Shown piece by piece: positions 25,242 through 33,973 of a DNA stretch of 47,787 nt (positions within the stretch are counted from its first letter, which is position 1; each line of letters starts with the position of its first letter). Under the pieces are notes generated by a model, which was not told the DNA's origin, ran no database searches, and worked only from the letters and a program-made list of their open reading frames with translations. The position numbers were made by a program, and so were the translations under genes. The stretch is from Nocardioides sp. (lineage in GTDB: Bacteria > Actinomycetota > Actinomycetes > Propionibacteriales > Nocardioidaceae). The stretch lies in contig PBYI01000027.1 of the NCBI GenBank assembly GCA_002729525.1, positions 30,507 to 78,293 of the forward strand. Direction: 5' to 3'.

Positions 25242-26633
25242 TCAGGAAGGTCGCGGTGGGCGCAGCAGCATCCCCGCATCCGGGAGTGTCCACGGGTCGT
25301 CGGTGTGGCATGGACGCTGCTCAGTGGTGGTCAGTACTGGGCCCGGTACGCCGATGGTCGGCGGCAGGAGGGAGGGAGGGAGGGAGGGAGGGAGGGAGGG
25401 AATGTCCTCCGTGATGACCCACGTCCAGACCTCGGTTCCAGTGGCGGTGGCGATCTCCGCGACCGCTTCGCGATCGTCGTCACCGGTGAGCAAGAACGCC
25501 GCGGTAGGGGTCTCGGTGTCGGTGAACACCAGGGAGGCCATGGGCTTGTCGGGGGCAAGGTTGTAGCGCAACGACTTGGTGAACCTGCGGCGAGCCTCCA
25601 GCGCGGCGTCGAGGAGCAGCTTGTCGAACACGGACTCGTAGGGCAGCCAGTGGCGGTCGGTCATGACCAGGGAGATCTCTTCGGCGGTGGCCAGGCCGGC
25701 GCGGCCCACGGAGAAGGTCGCGATCACCATCAGGTGGCCATCGTCGTCGGTCTGGGACAGTTCGAGCTCGTCACCGAACCGCTTGTTGAGGCGGGCCAGG
25801 AGCTCGTCGTCGACCATGAGCGGCGCGTCGGGCAGGTGCTTGATGACCAGCTTGTGCCCAAACCGGGCCGGGTCGATGGACTTGAGTTCGCCGATGAGCA
25901 TCATGAACTGCTGGGCGGAGCCGTGCTGCTGCATCGGCGCCCACGCGGAGAGTCGGCGGACGGCGATCTCGGTCTTCTTCTCGACGTTGAACGGTTCAGG
26001 GACGTACAGCCTGGCGGCGAGCGGCTTGCCCTTGGTGAACTTGCCGCGGGCGGCCTGGCGCAGGTACCACGACACGATGCGCCAGTTGCGTTTGCCGTCC
26101 ATGCCGGGCGTCCAGGTCGCGAGGTCGGCTTCTTGCCACAGGTAGTGCAGGACGGCGCGGAGGGTGAGGCGGTTGGGGTCGGCGGCGACGGAGTCGGCCA
26201 CTCCCCCGCCACCGGCTCCGGTCGGGGCTGCTCGCTCTGCCTTGGACATGCGGAACCCGAGCTTGATGGCGGTCAGGCCGCTGTCGGCTTCCTCGGTGAT
26301 CGCGCTGCCGAGGACCTGCCCGAGCCCGGAGAGCTCTTCGGGCGGCAGGTAGGAGACGCAGCGGTGCGCGTGCTCGAGGCCGGAGTCGGGCATGCGTTTG
26401 ATGACGTACTTGTCGGGGCCGATCTTGGCGACGTACATGGCGACGCCGTCGGGGCGGCACATGCACACGGGCCGGACCCGGTCGGTGTGCGCGGCAGCGA
26501 GGAGCTGCTGCACGTCGCTGTTGTTGGTGTGGGCGATCCGGCGACCGTAGAGCTCGAAGGTCTGCCGGTCACCGGCGTGTTCGCTGGTGTGGTCTGCCCG
26601 GCCTGGCGCCGGGGCACTCTGTGTAGTGGTCAT
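25242..26633 (-). CDS. DUF1173-family protein
   Basis: 463 residues from the ATG at 26633, which sits exactly 36 bases after the GTCCGAT box on this strand; there is no Shine-Dalgarno sequence, so the mRNA may be leaderless. MYVAKIGPDKYVIKRMPDSG followed by HAHRCVSYLPPEELSGLG is the characteristic DUF1173 opening, with a Cys/His cluster (RPVCMCRPDG, then HAHRC) that could bind a metal. The family occurs on conjugative plasmids and integrative elements, with unknown biochemistry. The C-terminus after WTWVITEDIP is encoded by an (AGGG)8 repeat, giving a repeating SLPP segment and then about 43 further residues. Copy-number change would alter this tail. Confidence 0.78.
   Translation of the reverse strand: MTTTQSAPAPGRADHTSEHAGDRQTFELYGRRIAHTNNSDVQQLLAAAHTDRVRPVCMCRPDGVAMYVAKIGPDKYVIKRMPDSGLEHAHRCVSYLPPEELSGLGQVLGSAITEEADSGLTAIKLGFRMSKAERAAPTGAGGGGVADSVAADPNRLTLRAVLHYLWQEADLATWTPGMDGKRNWRIVSWYLRQAARGKFTKGKPLAARLYVPEPFNVEKKTEIAVRRLSAWAPMQQHGSAQQFMMLIGELKSIDPARFGHKLVIKHLPDAPLMVDDELLARLNKRFGDELELSQTDDDGHLMVIATFSVGRAGLATAEEISLVMTDRHWLPYESVFDKLLLDAALEARRRFTKSLRYNLAPDKPMASLVFTDTETPTAAFLLTGDDDREAVAEIATATGTEVWTWVITEDIPSLPPSLPPSLLPPTIGVPGPVLTTTEQRPCHTDDPWTLPDAGMLLRPPRPS
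25369..25400. repeat. Tetranucleotide repeat (AGGG)8 in the DUF1173 gene
   Basis: Eight perfect AGGG copies on the plus strand, preceded by AGG and followed by AA. On the coding (minus) strand it is CCCT, read as SLPP repeats. Gain or loss of a unit shifts the frame of the DUF1173 tail. The run of GGG tracts could form a G-quadruplex on the plus strand, which is the template strand for this gene. Confidence 0.92.
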
Positions 26634-26637
26634 GCCC

Positions 26638-26669
26638 GGAAAGGCAACGAGCCGCCGTACGGATCGGAC
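26638..26669 (-). promoter_or_regulatory. Two-box promoter-like element, site F (DUF1173/ISP operon)
   Basis: On the minus strand GTCCGAT begins at 26669 and CGTTGCCTTTCC begins at 26649, again 20 bases apart; GGGC and then the DUF1173 ATG (26633) follow. The ATG lies 36 bases from the first G. The divergent site E is only about 50 bases away, so the two operons are driven back to back. Confidence 0.62.
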
Positions 26670-26716
26670 GCCTTCGTGCACGGTGACTGGCGATTTTCCA
26701 CAAGTTCTCGCCGAGT

Positions 26717-26748
26717 GTCCGATCTGCGCTCTGGGTGGGTGCCTTTCG
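26717..26748 (+). promoter_or_regulatory. Two-box promoter-like element, site E (methyltransferase-helicase block)
   Basis: GTCCGAT begins at 26717; 20 bases on, GGGTGCCTTTCG matches the second box at 8 of 12 positions, the weakest copy. It faces the genes that begin near 26824 and 26990 and lead to the methyltransferase-helicase. A 30-codon frame from ATG 26760 to 26852, ending in CECC, could be a leader peptide. Confidence 0.5.
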
Positions 26749-26989
26749 TGGTGAGGGCGATGGTGAGCCGTGGCGTGGGTGCTGCGGCCGGCGTCCTCAC
26801 CAACGGGTTGGAGGTGCCGGGGCGTGGCGCGACGTCGTGCGAGTGTTGCTGACTCTGATCAGCTGGCGCTGTGGGATCTTGGTGAGGAGCCAGGTGACCC
26901 GGCCGATGAGGTTCCTGTCGGCGCCGGTGAGGTCACCAGCGAGCGTGACGACCCGGCTGGCAGCTCACTGACGGAGGAAGGGGCTCGGG

Positions 26990-27256
26990 ATGAACCCGTA
27001 CGGGACGCGGATGCGGGAGCACTACGCGAAGCATCGGGCCACGGAGTTGGCGGCAATCGCCGATCCGGAGGACTTCTTCGAGCAGCTGGGGCTGCAGATC
27101 TCGGAGGAGGTCAGGAGGCTGGCGGACCAGATCGCGGGGCCCTCGAGCCCGTCGGAGGGCTACGTGGAGCGGCTGGGCCGGTTGACGGAAGCGAAGGCGA
27201 CAGCGGAGTCGGAGGTCCTGCGGGAGTACATGAAGCCGGGACTGTCCCAGGGCTGA
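26990..27256 (+). CDS. Small protein upstream of the methyltransferase-helicase
   Basis: 88 residues with a ribosome site (GGAAGGGG) 8-14 bases before the ATG. The start NPYGTRMREHYAKHRATEL, then DPEDFFEQLGLQISEEV, is a pattern I associate with small genes next to giant methyltransferase-helicase genes on actinobacterial plasmids, by memory only. It is helical and probably forms a complex. It overlaps the open frame of the large gene for its whole length, so only one of the two can be read here. The protein-like sequence in this frame argues that the small gene is real and that the large gene starts downstream. Confidence 0.62.
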   Translation: MNPYGTRMREHYAKHRATELAAIADPEDFFEQLGLQISEEVRRLADQIAGPSSPSEGYVERLGRLTEAKATAESEVLREYMKPGLSQG

Positions 27257-27381
27257 CCACCCTCCCGCCGGCGGCCGCCGCCACTGCAAGCGCACCGGAT
27301 GGGCTGATTCCGGCCGGCGAGCTGCTGCGGTTCCAACCCGGCTCGCAGCAGGACCTGGCTCCGACGACGACGCGGGAGCGG

Positions 27382-30300
27382 TTGAAGGCGAACGTGTCCG
27401 TGCTTGAGCTGCTGGCCGAGCTGGACGCGGAGAACAGGCTCCCGTCTGCTGAGGAGCAGGGGGTGCTGGCGCGCTGGTCGGGCTGGGGGTCGCTGCCGGA
27501 GGTCTTCGACGACACCGCTGATCACGCAGAGCCGGCGCTGCGGGCGCGCGAACTGCTGGGGGGTCGTGTCCGCTCGGCCGCGGCACGCACCACGCTGAAT
27601 GCGCACTACACCGACGCCGCGCTGGTGAAGGCAGTGTGGTCGGCCCTCGGCGAGGCTGGGTTCGACGAGGCCGCCGGCGGCCGAGTCCTGGAGCCCGGCT
27701 GCGGCTCGGGCACCTTCATCGGGGTTACGCCCGCCGATGTGCGTGACGTGGTCGGAGTCGAGCTGGACCCGACCACCGCACGGGTGGCGTCTCTGCTCTA
27801 TCCCGCCGCGGACATTCGCGCGGAGTCGTTCGCTGAGACCCGGCTGCCCGAGGGGAAGCGGGATCTGGTGATCGGCAACGTCCCCTTCGCCGACGTCGTC
27901 CCGCACGACTCGACCTACAACCGGCTCGGGCTGAGCCTGCACAACTACTTCATCTACAAGAGCCTGCACCTGGTCCGGCCCGGAGGGGTGGTGGCAGTGC
28001 TGACGTCGCGGTGGACGATGGACGCGGCCAACCCTGCGGCCCGGGAGGCGTTCGCCGACATGGCGGACCTGGTCACGGCGCTACGGCTGCCGAACCAGAC
28101 CCACCACCAGGCCGCCGGCACCGACGTCATCACCGACCTGCTGGTGTTCCGGCGCCGGGTCGAGGGCGAGGGACCGCTGGAGTTGATGCCCAGTTGGCGC
28201 GGTCTGGAGCCGCTGCCATCGTTCCGTGCGGGGACGGGGCTCGAGGACAAGGAGGTCAACCTCAATGCGCTGTTCGTGCAGCAGCCGGCCAGGGTGCTGG
28301 GTCGCCTGACCTCCCGCTCGGGCCGGTTCGGGCCCGAGGTCGCGGTCAGCCCGCCGCTGACGGCCGAGAGCCAAACCCTCGCCGAGCGGGTCGCAACCGA
28401 CCTGCAGCGCAAGCTCGCCTTCGACCTGACCAACTACGCCGACGTACGGCCTCTGTTCACCCCTCCCCCGGTCGCGACACGGCCCAGCGCCAACCCACCG
28501 ACGCGAACGCCGGTCGCACGGCCTAGCCGGTCGCCGCAGCAACGGGGCGAGGAGGAGCCGCTGGTGCTGCCCGATCGGGTGGTGCGCGCCGAGGGGCACA
28601 TCAGCGTGGACGAGGACGGAGGTTGGCAGCACGTGTTCGACGGCGTCCCAGAGCCGTTGAAGGTGCCGAAGTCCCAGGCGAACGAGCTGCGGATGCTCAC
28701 CGGGCTCCGCGACACGGTCGTCACGCTGCTGGAGGCCGAGGCGACAACTCCCCTGCCCGGTGACCTGCCGACGGCCGCCAATCTGCCTAAGGGGCCGAGC
28801 GCCGCGGGTGAGGAGCGGATGACGGCGCTGCGGGAGCGGCTGAACCGGCAGTACGACGCCTACGTCAAGCGGTACGGGCCGATCAACCGGGTCACCAGCC
28901 GCAACACCGGCCGGATCGACCCGAAGACCGGCGAGCCCGTGCTCGCGCAGGTGCGGCCGCGGCAGGGCGGATTCGGGGACGATCCCCACTCCCCTGCCGT
29001 GCTCGCGCTGGAGCACTACGACTCCGCGACCGGCACGGCCCGCAAGGCCGACATCTTCACCGAGCGGGTCGTCGCGCCACGGGTGTTGCGCACTCACGCG
29101 GACTCCCCGGCCGATGCGGTGTCGCTGTGTCTGGACACCTACGGCGAGCTGCGCACCAGCGAGGTCGCCCGCCTTCTCGGTATTGATGAGACGCAGGCCG
29201 CGGCCGAGCTGGAGGCGTTCGCGTTCGTCGACCCGGACACCGTCAAGCGCACCGAGGACGGCTGGACGGCCGCCTGGGTGCCGCGGGCGGAGTTCCTTTC
29301 CGGGAACGTGCGCGCCCGTCTGAGCAGGGTCGGGGAGGTCCTCGAGCAACTGGTCGAGGGCGCTGCCGCGACGGGCGATGAGTCGGCACAGCCGATGGCG
29401 CGCCGACTCAAGGCGGCCGAGACCGCCCTGGGTGAGGTGCTGCCCGAGGACTTGGGGCCGACCGAGATCGTCGCCCAGCTCGGCGTGCCGTGGGTGCCGG
29501 CCACGACGGTGGAGCAGTTCCTGCGCGAGACGCTCGATGACCGCACCGTGGAGGTGGAGCATCCGGGCGGGTCGGTGTGGTCGGTGCGCGGAAACCGGCA
29601 CTCGGTGGCCGCCCGGAACACCTGGGGCACCGAACGGGCCAGCGCGATCGACATCGTCCAGGCGTGTCTGGAGCAGCGGCAGATCCGGGTCACCGACGAG
29701 ACCCCGGACGGGCGGCGGATCCCGAACGTGACCGCCACGTTCGCCGCTCAGGAGAAGGCCGAGGAGCTGCAGGAGCGGTTCGCGACCTGGCTGTGGGAGG
29801 ACCCCGACCGGTGTCAGCAGCTGGTCCGCGCCTACAACGACAAGTTGAACGCGATCGTGCTGCGTTCCTACGACGTCGACGAGGACAGGCACTACCCGGG
29901 CATGGCCCGTGTCCAGGACGGCCGCCCGTTGCGGCTGCGGCCGCACCAGCATGCCGCGGTGGCCCGGATGGTGGCCCAGCCCTCGGTGCTGCTGGCCCAC
30001 GAGGTCGGCGCGGGGAAGACTCTCGCCGCGGTGACAGGTGTCTCGGAGTTGCGTCGGCTGGGCCTGGTCCGCAAGCCGGCGGTGGTGGTGCCCAACCACA
30101 TGCTCGAGCAGTTCAGCCGGGAGTGGCTGCAGGCCTACCCGCAGGCCCGGATCCTCACCTGTGGCACCGAGGACCTGGTCAAGGACAAGCGACAGCTGTT
30201 CGTCGCCCGAGCCGCGACCGGCGAGTGGGACGCGGCCATCCTGTCCCGCTCGGCGTTCGAGAAGATCCCGGTCTCCAAGGACACCGAGGAGGCCTACCTC

Positions 30301-32583
30301 GACGATCAGTTGACGCAGCTGCGGATGTGGCTGGCCGCCTCGAAGTCTGAGCGCGGCCTGTCGGTGAAGCGGCTGGAGGGCACACTGGCGCGGGCCGAGG
30401 AGCGGTTGAAGAAGCTGCGCGATGTCGAGCGTGATCCCGCGATCACCTTCGAGGCCACCGGGATCGACTACCTGTGCGTGGATGAGGCGCACGGCTACAA
30501 GAACCTCCGGCTGGCCTCCAACATCCCCGGTGTCGCCGTGGACGGGTCGAACCGGGCCACCGACCTGGACTTGAAGATGTCCTACCTGCGCGGCCGTCAC
30601 GGCCGGCGGGTGGCCACGTTCATGACCGCGACCCCGATCGCCAACAGCGTGGCCGAGGCGTACACGATGCTGCGCTACCTCGCCCCCGCTGACCTGGAGG
30701 CGGCTGGGATCAGCGACTTCGACACCTGGGCCGCCACCTTCGGCCAGGTCGTCACCGACCTCGAGCTCTCCCCGTCCGGGACAGGGTTCCGGATGAAGGC
30801 CCGGTTCGCGAAGTTCAACAACGTCCCCGAGCTGCTGCGGTTGTGGCACCAGGTCGCCGACGTCAAGACCGCCGACGACCTCAACCTGCCCACACCGGAC
30901 CTGACGGGCGGAACGCCGGAGACGGTCGTGGTGCCGCCGAGCCAGGAGCTGGTCGACTTCATGGCCCTGCTCGCGCAGCGCGCCGACGCCGTTTCGTCGC
31001 GGGCGGTCGACCCGAGCGAGGACAACATGCTCAAGATCAGCGGCCACGGCCGCGCGGCCGCGCTCGACCTGCGGCTCGTCGACCACCAGCTCGACGGTCT
31101 GGGTGCGTTCTTGGACCGGGAGCCCTCGAAGGTCGACGCGGGCGCCGAACGTGTCGCCGGCATCTACCACGACCACGCCGACGTCGCCTTCGGCAACGAC
31201 CCGGAGCCAGGCGCCCTGCAGCTGGTGTTCTGCGACCTGGGTACGCCGACCGGGGCGGGCTGGAACGCGTATGAGGAGCTCAAGGCCCAGCTCGTCGCCC
31301 GTGGCGTACCGGCGCCGAAGGTTAGGTTCATGCACGAGGCCAACAGCGACCGCGCGAAGGCGCGGCTGTTCGAGCAGGCCCGCACCGGCCACGTCGCGGT
31401 GCTCATCGGTTCGACGGAGAAGATGGGCGTGGGCACCAACGTGCAGCGCCGCGCGGTCGCGTTGCATCACGTCGACTGCCCGTGGCGGCCCGCCGACCTG
31501 GCGCAGCGCGACGGCCGCATCATGCGGCAGGGCAACCTGAACGAGTCCGTCCGGGTGTGCCGGTATGTCACCGAGTCGAGCTTCGACACCTACCTGTGGC
31601 AGACGGTGGAGCGGAAGGCGAAGTTCATCAACCAGCTGATGCGGGGCCGGTTGGACGTGCGCGAGATCGAGGACATCGGCGACTCCGCGCTCTCCTATGC
31701 CGAGGTCAAAGCCCTCGCATCGGGTGACCCGCGGATCATGGAACTGGCCAAGGCCGAGACCGACACGACCAAGCTGGAGCGACTGGAGCGGGCCTGGGCG
31801 GCAGCCCAGCGCAGCCTCGCGGCGACGATCCGGGAGGCCGAGCCGCGTCTGGAGCGACTCGCGACCGACCGCGAGCAACTGCTAGCGGCGATGCCGCTGC
31901 GCCGCGACACCGACGGCGACGCGTTCTCAATGAGGATCAACGGTGCGCCCTACGACAAGCGGGCCGATGCCGCCCCCGCGCTGCAACGGGCCCTGCAAAC
32001 GGTGCAGCCGTACCAACGCGACCCACAGCCGCTCGGCGACGTGGGCGGCCTGCACCTGCAGGCGACTGCGGACTCGTGGCTGGGCCAGCCCCGGTACGTC
32101 GTCTCGCTCGTCGAGGTCCCGCGTGTACACCTGCTGGTCGAGACCGGCGACGTGCGCAAACCGAACACCGGCCTGGTGACCCGGGTCGAGAACCTCCCCC
32201 GACGCCTGGAGCGGGTGCTCGACGACGTCGAGATGGACACAGGCAAGATCACCCGGGAGGCAGAGCGTGCCCAGGCTGGGCTGGTCGACGTTTTCCCGCG
32301 AGCCGGCGAACTCGCCGAGGTCCGCGCGACGCGGGACCGGCTCTCGGCCGAGCTGGCAGCCGGCAGCGCCGAGAAGGCCGCCGGCGAACACGCGACCGAG
32401 CACGACCCCGCACCCGCACCCGCACCCGCACCCGCAGCCAACGGATCCCAGCCCAACACCCCAACCAACCCGCCAGGTCAGCCGGGCCAGGCGGGTCGCC
32501 CCGCGATCGCGCCTCCGCCTCCTCCCCCGCCGCGGCCTGACGAGGGTCCGCGGCCGCCGGGCACACCGGGGTGGTCGAGATGA
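27382..32583 (+). CDS. Giant N6-methyltransferase/SNF2-like helicase fusion
   Basis: About 1733 residues from TTG 27382 (start uncertain). The frame is open from 26770, and family-like residues (ELLRFQPGSQQDLAPTTTRE) already appear from about 27315, where no ATG, GTG or TTG is available. Layout: methyltransferase with motif I VLEPGCGSGTFIG and motif IV-like IGNVPFADV (NVPF in place of NPPY); Pro-rich linker; helicase with GAGKTLAAVTGVSEL, VDEAHGYKN, FMTATPIANS, and the C-terminal lobe GSTEKMGVGTNVQRR then QRDGRIMRQGN. A coiled-coil and Pro/Ala-rich tail end the protein. DarB-like proteins of phage P1 and mobile elements share this plan and protect incoming DNA from restriction; this role is inferred from similarity. 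Confidence 0.8.
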   Translation: MKANVSVLELLAELDAENRLPSAEEQGVLARWSGWGSLPEVFDDTADHAEPALRARELLGGRVRSAAARTTLNAHYTDAALVKAVWSALGEAGFDEAAGGRVLEPGCGSGTFIGVTPADVRDVVGVELDPTTARVASLLYPAADIRAESFAETRLPEGKRDLVIGNVPFADVVPHDSTYNRLGLSLHNYFIYKSLHLVRPGGVVAVLTSRWTMDAANPAAREAFADMADLVTALRLPNQTHHQAAGTDVITDLLVFRRRVEGEGPLELMPSWRGLEPLPSFRAGTGLEDKEVNLNALFVQQPARVLGRLTSRSGRFGPEVAVSPPLTAESQTLAERVATDLQRKLAFDLTNYADVRPLFTPPPVATRPSANPPTRTPVARPSRSPQQRGEEEPLVLPDRVVRAEGHISVDEDGGWQHVFDGVPEPLKVPKSQANELRMLTGLRDTVVTLLEAEATTPLPGDLPTAANLPKGPSAAGEERMTALRERLNRQYDAYVKRYGPINRVTSRNTGRIDPKTGEPVLAQVRPRQGGFGDDPHSPAVLALEHYDSATGTARKADIFTERVVAPRVLRTHADSPADAVSLCLDTYGELRTSEVARLLGIDETQAAAELEAFAFVDPDTVKRTEDGWTAAWVPRAEFLSGNVRARLSRVGEVLEQLVEGAAATGDESAQPMARRLKAAETALGEVLPEDLGPTEIVAQLGVPWVPATTVEQFLRETLDDRTVEVEHPGGSVWSVRGNRHSVAARNTWGTERASAIDIVQACLEQRQIRVTDETPDGRRIPNVTATFAAQEKAEELQERFATWLWEDPDRCQQLVRAYNDKLNAIVLRSYDVDEDRHYPGMARVQDGRPLRLRPHQHAAVARMVAQPSVLLAHEVGAGKTLAAVTGVSELRRLGLVRKPAVVVPNHMLEQFSREWLQAYPQARILTCGTEDLVKDKRQLFVARAATGEWDAAILSRSAFEKIPVSKDTEEAYLDDQLTQLRMWLAASKSERGLSVKRLEGTLARAEERLKKLRDVERDPAITFEATGIDYLCVDEAHGYKNLRLASNIPGVAVDGSNRATDLDLKMSYLRGRHGRRVATFMTATPIANSVAEAYTMLRYLAPADLEAAGISDFDTWAATFGQVVTDLELSPSGTGFRMKARFAKFNNVPELLRLWHQVADVKTADDLNLPTPDLTGGTPETVVVPPSQELVDFMALLAQRADAVSSRAVDPSEDNMLKISGHGRAAALDLRLVDHQLDGLGAFLDREPSKVDAGAERVAGIYHDHADVAFGNDPEPGALQLVFCDLGTPTGAGWNAYEELKAQLVARGVPAPKVRFMHEANSDRAKARLFEQARTGHVAVLIGSTEKMGVGTNVQRRAVALHHVDCPWRPADLAQRDGRIMRQGNLNESVRVCRYVTESSFDTYLWQTVERKAKFINQLMRGRLDVREIEDIGDSALSYAEVKALASGDPRIMELAKAETDTTKLERLERAWAAAQRSLAATIREAEPRLERLATDREQLLAAMPLRRDTDGDAFSMRINGAPYDKRADAAPALQRALQTVQPYQRDPQPLGDVGGLHLQATADSWLGQPRYVVSLVEVPRVHLLVETGDVRKPNTGLVTRVENLPRRLERVLDDVEMDTGKITREAERAQAGLVDVFPRAGELAEVRATRDRLSAELAAGSAEKAAGEHATEHDPAPAPAPAPAANGSQPNTPTNPPGQPGQAGRPAIAPPPPPPPRPDEGPRPPGTPGWSR

Positions 32584-32743
32584 GACCGCTCCGGGAGGGG
32601 TCCAGTTCCTGTCCACTGGCGGGGCCCTGCGGCGCCGTTCTCCACCGGTTCGGGCGTGCCGGGCGTGCTGTGCTCGCCTGTTCTGTTCCACTGGGTAGCG
32701 GGGTCGGGTCCGCTGCCGGCCTCTCTCGAAAGGACAACACCTG

Positions 32744-33085
32744 ATGCCTGTTCCCACCACTGATCGCGCCGGTGACGTGTACGACGCGACCCCGGACTTC
32801 GTCTATGCGGTCTCTCTGCTTGCCTCGCTCGAGGGCGCGACCGGGCAGGACGGGCACGCCATGGTGTTGCCGTTCCTGGGCATGGCCCGCGCCGAGCTCA
32901 CCGACTTCGGGCAGCGGCGCCCGGCCCGCTACGTACCGGTGCAGATCGGCGACCTTCGGTCCGGGCTGGCCGACCTCGAGCAGCGCCTCACCGCGCTTCT
33001 GGCGGACTCGCAGGTGCTCCAGCACACCCTCCGCCTCGACTCAGCTCGCCGGCTGCTGCGCCGCGGCGTGGCCGCTGTCGCCTAG
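32744..33085 (+). CDS. Hypothetical protein
   Basis: 113 residues, 160 bases after the methyltransferase-helicase, with a GAAAGGA ribosome site about 9 bases from the ATG. Sequence: polar start, then DFVYAVSLLASLEGATGQDG, VLPFLGMARAELTDFGQRRP and a basic helical end (LRLDSARRLLRRGVAAVA). The alternation of helices suggests a compact helical domain. No family is recognised. The intergenic region before it is GC-rich with no further gene. Confidence 0.6.
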   Translation: MPVPTTDRAGDVYDATPDFVYAVSLLASLEGATGQDGHAMVLPFLGMARAELTDFGQRRPARYVPVQIGDLRSGLADLEQRLTALLADSQVLQHTLRLDSARRLLRRGVAAVA

Positions 33086-33322
33086 GAAGCCCGCGATGAC
33101 CGCGGCATCGGTCGGATCGTGCGCCTGCAGCGCCGTCCAGCGGGCCAGCGAGCTGGGCGTCTCATCGATCGCGATGCCGCTGATCTGCACCGGGCACGGC
33201 CACCTCTCCCCTACTACCTCGCTCACGGCGATCCGCCGCGGCCTCGACTCTGTTTGCCTCGACCAGCAGCTCGCCCGCGGTCGACCGCGACGTCCTCGTC
33301 TGCACACCTGACATAGCCGCAC
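33041..33322 (-). CDS. Possible small minus-strand protein
   Basis: Up to 93 residues. From an internal GTG at about 33223 the remaining 61 residues (VSEVVGERWPCPVQISGIAI, then PSSLARWTALQAHDPTDAAV) use codons with nearly all G or C at the third position, as real genes here do, and read like a folded protein. The first about 32 residues are Arg-rich and probably not translated. It overlaps the end of the gene at 32744 by 45 bases. No family; moderate doubt that it is expressed. Confidence 0.3.
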   Translation of the reverse strand: MRLCQVCRRGRRGRPRASCWSRQTESRPRRIAVSEVVGERWPCPVQISGIAIDETPSSLARWTALQAHDPTDAAVIAGFLGDSGHAAAQQPAS

Positions 33323-33409
33323 CGGCGGCCTGACCCTGTCTGAGACTGCATGTAGTCACGTCAGGGTCAAGGTGTCCGATCCTGCACGTCGGCGGTTGCT
33401 TCTCCGGAC
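33086..33409. other. Intergenic region with a possible minus-strand gene and site C
   Basis: The plus strand has no gene here. The possible minus-strand frame described at 33041-33322 occupies most of it, and the last 36 bases carry the two-box promoter element for the gene at 33410. I see no terminator hairpin. Confidence 0.35.
33374..33405 (+). promoter_or_regulatory. Two-box promoter-like element, site C
   Basis: GTCCGAT begins at 33374 and GGTTGCTTCTCC at 33394; GGAC and then ATG at 33410 follow. The ATG is 36 bases after the first G. No Shine-Dalgarno sequence precedes it. Confidence 0.65.
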
Positions 33410-33904
33410 ATGACCAACGCGCTGCCGAACGATTCGGCCTGGACCGACTACCTCCACGCGCACGGCGGCCCCGAGGCGTCGGGATGGTGGGTGACCCTGC
33501 GCTGGTTCGCCGACTCGGTGCACCCGCGGCCGGAGGTCGTGGGCCCGTACTCGTCGTACGAGCAGGCGGTGGCCACCATGCAGGCCTCGCCCCTCATCGA
33601 CGGCTTCGCCGAGGACACCAACCGCAACGAGTGGCTCGATGACGTGTACGTGGCCACGGATCCGGCCTCGATCGCCAAGATGTGCGCCGGCTACGGGCAC
33701 CGGGTCACGCTGATCGACCCGGGTGACCCGAGCCATTTCGGGGACCCCGACCCCACCCCGCCGCGCAACGCCGCCTCAGTGACGGCCCGTCGCGGGCTGC
33801 TGCAGGCCGGCGCACTGCACCCACCCGGCTCGGATGAGAGCGGACCGGACGCCGAGGGCGTCGCGGAGCCGGGAGACCGCTCCCCCAGCCCGCCGGGCGA
33901 GTAG
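33410..33904 (+). CDS. Hypothetical element protein
   Basis: 164 residues starting MTNALPNDSAWTDYLHAHGG. The ATG is fixed by its position relative to the two-box element and no ribosome site is present, so translation may be leaderless. A compact mixed domain occupies about 10-105 (GWWVTLRWFADSVHPRPE, VGPYSSYEQAVATMQASPLI, NEWLDDVYVATDPASIA). The last 50 residues are Pro/Gly/Asp-rich and disordered. No family recognised. Confidence 0.6.
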   Translation: MTNALPNDSAWTDYLHAHGGPEASGWWVTLRWFADSVHPRPEVVGPYSSYEQAVATMQASPLIDGFAEDTNRNEWLDDVYVATDPASIAKMCAGYGHRVTLIDPGDPSHFGDPDPTPPRNAASVTARRGLLQAGALHPPGSDESGPDAEGVAEPGDRSPSPPGE

Positions 33905-33937
33905 TCGCCCGTCTCCACAAGCATTTCCCTCCGCGGT

Positions 33938-33969
33938 GTCCGATCCGACACCGCGGCGGTTGCTTCTCC
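33938..33969 (+). promoter_or_regulatory. Two-box promoter-like element, site D
   Basis: GTCCGAT begins at 33938 and GGTTGCTTCTCC at 33958; GGGC and then ATG at 33974 follow, 36 bases from the first G. That ATG opens a 15-codon frame ending in TGA at 34019-34021, overlapping the ATG of the main gene at 34018. Confidence 0.65.
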
Positions 33970-33973
33970 GGGC

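Noticed and set aside
25366..25403. CRISPR-like array
   Set aside because: The AGGG repeat has no spacers; it is a simple sequence repeat. No CRISPR array seen anywhere in the window.
28081..31878. Very long minus-strand frame opposite the methyltransferase-helicase
   Set aside because: Antisense shadow of a high-GC gene with strong codon bias; no family motif and no promoter or ribosome site.
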